From: Cytophagaceae bacterium
GTDB taxonomy: Bacteria; Bacteroidota; Bacteroidia; Cytophagales; Flexibacteraceae
NCBI GenBank assembly: GCA_027490155.1
Contig: JAIXYP010000052.1
Location: 111,237-175,236 of the forward strand
Direction of reading: 5' to 3'
DNA length: 64,000 nt
Shown: positions 60,601-64,000 of the stretch, in pieces
Layout of the letters: each line of letters starts with the position of its first letter
How positions within the stretch are numbered: position 1 is the first letter of the stretch
Program-made: the position numbers and the translations under genes
Notes under the pieces: generated by a model
The model's input: the letters and a program-made list of their open reading frames with translations, nothing else
Database searches by the model: none
Told to the model about the DNA's origin: nothing

Positions 60601-63600
60601 GTTGGCTGTTTATGACGGTAACGGTCCTTATTGCAATACTATTAGGGCTAGTGGCGACTTTACGCCGACCACCTCTGGCAACTATTTCGTTGTCATCTCT
60701 GATTTTGATTGCAACGTTCTGTCATCTAGCACACCACTACAGTTTAAATTTACTTCGGCTGCACAGACCCCAACGCTAACCTCCTTTGCTCCTACATCAG
60801 GCAATATCGGCTCTACAGTCACCTTGAGCGGTACTTTACTTCAGCTAGTCACTCAGGTTTCAATCAACGGAACGCCTGCCACCATTACCTCTCAAAGTGC
60901 TAATACCATTACCATTACTGTTGCGGCAGGCACAACAACTGGGCTAATTACGCTCAGCTATGGCACCGGCAGCATTAACAGTAGCTCGGTTTATACAGTA
61001 AATTCCGTTGCCTGTTTTACCAGGAGTACACAACAAGGTAGCATTGCTTTCACCTCTGCTTGGCAGACCACCACCCCGCCAACTGGGGTTGTTCGTCGCT
61101 ATGGTTTTGCCGCCACAGTTGGCAATACCTACAGCTTTAGTACCTGTTCCGCAACCGGAAATAACAGTACTAGGATAAGGATATATGATTTCTCTGGTAA
61201 TGAACTTGCCGTCTTTAGTGGTAACGGTCCTTATTGCACTGGTATTAAGGCTAGCGGGGATTTTGTCCCAACAACTTCTGGTACTTATTATGTAGTGTTC
61301 TCTGATGTGGATTGCAATCCTTTGTCTCAGACCACGCCATTGCAATTCCGCTTCGCTCCAACTGTCGTAACGCCAACCATTACCAGCATCAACCCGGCCT
61401 CTGGGCCGATTGGGTCGACTGTTACAGTTAGTGGTACTGATCTTAATAACCTGACTAGTATCGAGATCAACGGGGTGACCCAAATACTAACTCCTCTCAA
61501 TAGTACAACTGCTAATATTACGATACAGGCGGGCACCACTACTGGTCTGGTGAGTGGCACCTATACAGGTGGCGTTGTATTAAGCACGCTGACCTTCACG
61601 GTCACTACGGCTAGTACCTGCTATGGCAGCACGATTAATGCCGGCAGCCTGACGCCAAACGCAAACTGGCAGAGCATTTTGGCGCAACCAGGTTTGCCGA
61701 GGCGCTGGGCTATCAATGGTGTTGCAGGCACAACTTATAGCTTTAACACCTGCAACAATACCGCTACCAACGACAACAAGATCCGGATCTATGACCCAGC
61801 AGGTAACGAGATCACCTTCTTTGATGATAACGGACCTTATTGCGCTACAAGCAAAGCATCGGGCGACTACACCCCTGGTACCTCAGGTAGTTTCTGGGTC
61901 AGCCTTTCGGACTATGACTGTAATCCATTAGCTCAGGCAAACACCCTTGAGTATAAACTAACAGCGCCGTTTGTCGCACCAACAATTACCTCATTCTCGC
62001 CGGGATCTGGACCGGTCGGAACCTCGATTACGATCGTTGGTACAGGCTTAACAGCAATCACTTCGGCCAACATTAATGGAACATTGGCGACTATTACTGG
62101 CCAATCTGCCACCTCGGTTACGATAACTGTCGGCGCAGGCACAACTACGGGCTTGATTACCTTGTCTTTTGCAACTGGTTCGGTATCCAGTACAAGCAAC
62201 TTTGTCGTGACCACGGCCAACGCACTTTGCTACTCACCTGCTACAAGTCGAGGTTCGCTGGTGTTCACGACCACATTTAACACGGTAGTCGGAAACGTAG
62301 GTACAGCACCATACTGGACCTTTAATGCCATTGCAGGTAACTTGTATCGCCTTTCTACTTGCGGCGCTTCGGTCGATACCAAGCTTCGTATCTATGATGC
62401 ATCCCTCAACGAAGTCACCAACAATGATGACAATGGACCTTTATGTGTGGGTTCTTCTGCTTCTATCGAGTTTGTACCATTGACAAGTGGTGTATATACA
62501 GTCTTGTTGACTACGTTTGATTGCATTCCACTCACAGCAACCGTACAGCTATCTTATACACGAGTGGATCCTTTTGCTGTTCGGTCAGTCGTCCCATCAT
62601 CAGGCTATGCTTTTGACAACGTCCAGATCAAGGGTGCAGGCTTTACAGGTGCCACCAACGTGACATTCACCAGTGCAACTGGCGTAGTTTCTGTGGTGTC
62701 TTTTATAGTGGTCAATGACTCAACAATCACAACTGCAGTGCCGATTGCAGCTGTGACAGGAACAGTTTGTGTCACTGCGGCAAATGGTCAAATCCTTTGC
62801 ACGGGATCAGTCTTCACTGTCCTTACGCTGCCCGTCCTTTGTAGTACTGCTGACTATGCCGGTCGCCTTACGATGACCACTTCGTTCCAGGCCCTAAACC
62901 TGAACGTTGGCTTCAGACCAACTTTCGTATTCAACACGGTTGCTGGGCGTACCTATACTTTCAGGACTTGCGGCTCGACAGGTACCAATGACACCAAGAT
63001 CAGGATTTATGACCTCGCAGGTTTAGAGGTAGCCATGAATGATGACAATGGTCCATATTGTGGTGGCGCCAAGGCTTCGATCGATTTTGTGGCCCCTGCA
63101 ACGGGTTCGTACTATGTTATGATTACTGACTATGACTGTAATCCGGTATCGCAGACCATCTTCTTTGATTACAAAACCTCAAGTGCAGTCCCTGTAATCA
63201 CTAGCTTCACTCCTGCCTCTGGTCCGGTCGGAACCAATGTTACGATAAGTGGGATCAACTTTACGGGGGCAACCAGTGTCGCCTTCAACGGAACTACAGC
63301 TACTGGACTACTGGTAGTAAACTCGACAACAGCCACAGCCGTTGTGGCCAATGGTAGCACAACCGGTTTGGTTCGCATCACAACGCCTTCTGGTAGCGCA
63401 GTGAGCACCAGCAACTTCGTGGTTACTGTTACACCGACTATCACAAGCTTCACCCCTACCTCTGGCCCAGTCGGCACAGTCGTGACCCTAACAGGCACCA
63501 ATTTCACTGGTGCTACCAGTGTCACCATCAACGGGACAGCTGCAACTGGCCTCACAGTACTCAGCAGTACATCTGCAAGAGCTACTGTTGCCGCAGGTAC

Positions 63601-64000
63601 AACAACAGGTCCAGTCCGGATAATCACACCGAACGGCAGTGCTTTTGGTCCGGTCAACTATGTTGTAACCGTTGTTTGCAACCTGCGTCTCTCGATCACT
63701 GGTCAGTCTGGGACCGCCGTCACAGCCACGATCAGCAATGGTACACCACCATATCGTTATGTCGTTAACGGGGGTGCTACCACCAACGTTGGCACTGCTA
63801 CAACTACCCTACCTATTGTTGTCAATAGTCGCAACGTGATCACGGTCACGGATGCCAATAACTGTACGACAACTTCTGCATTCTTCTTCCGCTCGGGTGT
63901 TGCGTGCGGATCACGCCTCTTGCCATCGGCGACTGACTCGGTGACGATGTTCCACATACCAGCTTCTTCTGGTACAACTTCGGTTATGTTTGATGGTGCC
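57686..64000 (+). CDS. Giant secreted repeat protein: IPT/TIG domains alternating with pre-peptidase-like domains (3' end outside window)
   Basis: The frame is open from ATG 57686 to the window end: 2105 codons and still running. A long N-terminus carries a signal helix (LLPMLLMVFSAS...MAQ). Three IPT/TIG domains follow (each with ITSFSPTSGPVGTTVTITG-like starts, about 57870-58600). Then a repeating pair: a ~115-residue PPC-like domain with KIRIYD, FDDNGPYC and a YDCNP-like end, and one IPT domain. The pair recurs about every 600 bp (PPC at about 58610, 59205, 59800, 60405, 61005, 61610, 62225, 62835), then two IPT domains, and a SprB-repeat-like segment begins at 63675 (ISNGTPPYRYVVNGG, ITVTDANNCT). 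The size, exported nature and SprB-like repeat suggest a T9SS surface adhesin; the sorting domain would lie beyond the window. Confidence 0.88.
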   Translation, partial: MDNNYTLQLASRSAHVIGSHQAPKPSLASILKQRVTNAGLSWLLPMLLMVFSASTGLMAQTVTAFSPTSGVTGTTVTITGTDFTNVSAVAFNGVNSAYFVSSATTILAQVPSGATTGTVCVTTNVGTGCSAFNFIIGAPVPSITSFSPTSGNVGDNVSITGQNFTGVDSVQFNGTKVTSFTVNSSTNISATVPVGATTGPIRIFTTAGSVTSSSNFNVLNGGGAGPVITNFSPTSGPVGTTVTITGLNLAAVTSVFIGGIACNITGSSSTSLTITIPSGAPTAVIQVFNAAGGSQTASSFTVTGAAGLCFAGTPITLAMPFTTSWQNALARTGNATLTTFTAIANETYSLSLCNTTLDTYIRIYNAAGNEVNFNDDNGPYCTSSSASIDWICPTTGTYRILITGYPCAPLSSDVIVAFKRGTANSNPTITNFTPTSGFTGTLVTINGTNLDQITGATISGVAATLGTQTASALQITVGAGTTTGPIVLTYSGGSISTSPSVFTVTGSCAQISSNSGPITPTLAWQSISPAAGFVNRYSFTAAAGDVYSFRTCNTIGTANTKLRILDAGFNEVAVYDDNGAYCIGNKASGDFTTTTSGTYFVLLSIANCTAPTSAIALDYKFTPTTPTITSFAPISGPVGTTVTLTGTNLSGVTSITINGAVQNVTSISSTTIIFNIAAGTNTGLIQLNYSGGSVLSSSQFTVITSAACYANTTFSRTITPTTVWQTLSGLAGTSPRYGVNGVVGWTYNFSACATSGDTKLRIYDASGNELASFDDNGPYCTGGSASGNYSPATSGLFYVGLTQYDCNPLAVTSILSYKQELINALPTIVSFTPTSGPAGTTVTVSGTNFNFVTSVLVNGVASGSINIVSGTQLTFVVPAGATTGVITLNYGGGSVSSTTNFTVTATSTCFSISALNATLAPTTTWSTATPPVGVVRRYGFTGTVGNTYNFSTCATGALNPTRIRIYDNNGVELAVYDGNGPYCNTIRASGDFTPTTSGNYFVVISDFDCNVLSSSTPLQFKFTSAAQTPTLTSFAPTSGNIGSTVTLSGTLLQLVTQVSINGTPATITSQSANTITITVAAGTTTGLITLSYGTGSINSSSVYTVNSVACFTRSTQQGSIAFTSAWQTTTPPTGVVRRYGFAATVGNTYSFSTCSATGNNSTRIRIYDFSGNELAVFSGNGPYCTGIKASGDFVPTTSGTYYVVFSDVDCNPLSQTTPLQFRFAPTVVTPTITSINPASGPIGSTVTVSGTDLNNLTSIEINGVTQILTPLNSTTANITIQAGTTTGLVSGTYTGGVVLSTLTFTVTTASTCYGSTINAGSLTPNANWQSILAQPGLPRRWAINGVAGTTYSFNTCNNTATNDNKIRIYDPAGNEITFFDDNGPYCATSKASGDYTPGTSGSFWVSLSDYDCNPLAQANTLEYKLTAPFVAPTITSFSPGSGPVGTSITIVGTGLTAITSANINGTLATITGQSATSVTITVGAGTTTGLITLSFATGSVSSTSNFVVTTANALCYSPATSRGSLVFTTTFNTVVGNVGTAPYWTFNAIAGNLYRLSTCGASVDTKLRIYDASLNEVTNNDDNGPLCVGSSASIEFVPLTSGVYTVLLTTFDCIPLTATVQLSYTRVDPFAVRSVVPSSGYAFDNVQIKGAGFTGATNVTFTSATGVVSVVSFIVVNDSTITTAVPIAAVTGTVCVTAANGQILCTGSVFTVLTLPVLCSTADYAGRLTMTTSFQALNLNVGFRPTFVFNTVAGRTYTFRTCGSTGTNDTKIRIYDLAGLEVAMNDDNGPYCGGAKASIDFVAPATGSYYVMITDYDCNPVSQTIFFDYKTSSAVPVITSFTPASGPVGTNVTISGINFTGATSVAFNGTTATGLLVVNSTTATAVVANGSTTGLVRITTPSGSAVSTSNFVVTVTPTITSFTPTSGPVGTVVTLTGTNFTGATSVTINGTAATGLTVLSSTSARATVAAGTTTGPVRIITPNGSAFGPVNYVVTVVCNLRLSITGQSGTAVTATISNGTPPYRYVVNGGATTNVGTATTTLPIVVNSRNVITVTDANNCTTTSAFFFRSGVACGSRLLPSATDSVTMFHIPASSGTTSVMFDGA
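58600..63670 (+). repeat. About eight tandem PPC-IPT unit repeats
   Basis: Imperfect ~600-bp units inside the giant gene. Each has a Cys-flanked PPC-like domain (starts CY/CF, contains DDNGPYC or an equivalent, ends in DCNP) followed by an IPT domain beginning SFxPxSGPxGTTVT. The two domain types alternate strictly from PPC 1 to PPC 8. Units are diverged in DNA, so this is an old array under protein-level selection. Confidence 0.85.

Noticed and set aside
58600..63670. Regular repeats as a CRISPR-like array
   Set aside because: Units are ~600 bp, in frame and protein-coding, not short identical repeats with spacers.
1..64000. tRNA, rRNA or transposase genes
   Set aside because: Intergenic gaps were read for cloverleaf-like or IS-like sequence, and none was convincing.

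Overview
The window looks like a chromosomal segment of a Bacteroidota bacterium of moderate GC. The evidence is consistent. Secreted proteins end in type IX secretion (T9SS) sorting domains. Bacteroidota-specific families are present: DUF4249, DUF4295, DUF6702, DUF2851 and a PID-CTERM-like tail. Several genes carry the TAnnTTTG -7 promoter element of this phylum. The order rpmG-DUF4295-ftsY is also typical. Genus cannot be fixed from the sequence alone. No rRNA, tRNA, CRISPR array, transposase or integrase was seen.

Layout. 1-4152: end of a kynureninase gene, panB, a bifunctional NAD(P)HX repair enzyme and a secreted peroxiredoxin-like protein. 4272-16029: an envelope block with a T9SS-exported hydrolase-like protein, a membrane protein, a TonB-dependent receptor, a 1600-residue T9SS protein built from a tandem duplication, and a 91-residue PID-CTERM-like protein. 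16170-24904: DUF2851, an MFS exporter with a structured upstream region, a lone nuoK, an M1 aminopeptidase lipoprotein, ruvB and a saccharopine-dehydrogenase-like gene. 24905-28238: a small defence island inserted at the 3' end of gatC, with a putAbiC-like membrane protein and an Xre-ImmA/IrrE + DUF4411 (PIN-like) toxin-antitoxin pair. 28291-35009: plsC, a NYN-cold-shock fusion, kbl, udk, dxr and DUF6702. 35169-38765: a DUF4395 gene broken by one in-frame TAG, and an AT-rich gene for a 1069-residue protein of unknown function, a defence candidate. 38878-53651: deoxyhypusine-synthase-like, AAA/DUF4143 ATPase, S24-type repressor, exonuclease, rhomboid, mtgA, T9SS endonuclease/phosphatase, SDR, GH3, protoporphyrinogen oxidase, recQ and DUF4249. 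53768-57355: sufE, rpmG, DUF4295, ftsY and a secreted protein. 57686-64000: the first 2105 codons of a giant repeat protein alternating IPT/TIG and pre-peptidase-like domains.

The most notable observations are as follows. (1) A 76-bp copy of the 3' end of gatC lies on the far side of the toxin-antitoxin pair. It is about 82% identical, and nearly all differences fall in third codon positions. This marks gatC as an insertion hotspot and suggests that the cassette arrived by recombination with a relative. (2) A large AT-rich orphan gene encodes a possible new single-gene defence protein. (3) Four or more genes have a TAnnTTTG box only 4-8 nt before the start codon, which implies leaderless mRNAs. 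(4) The 1600-residue T9SS protein shows strongly biased codon choice, suggesting very high expression. All functional statements come from reading motifs and family knowledge; no searches were run.
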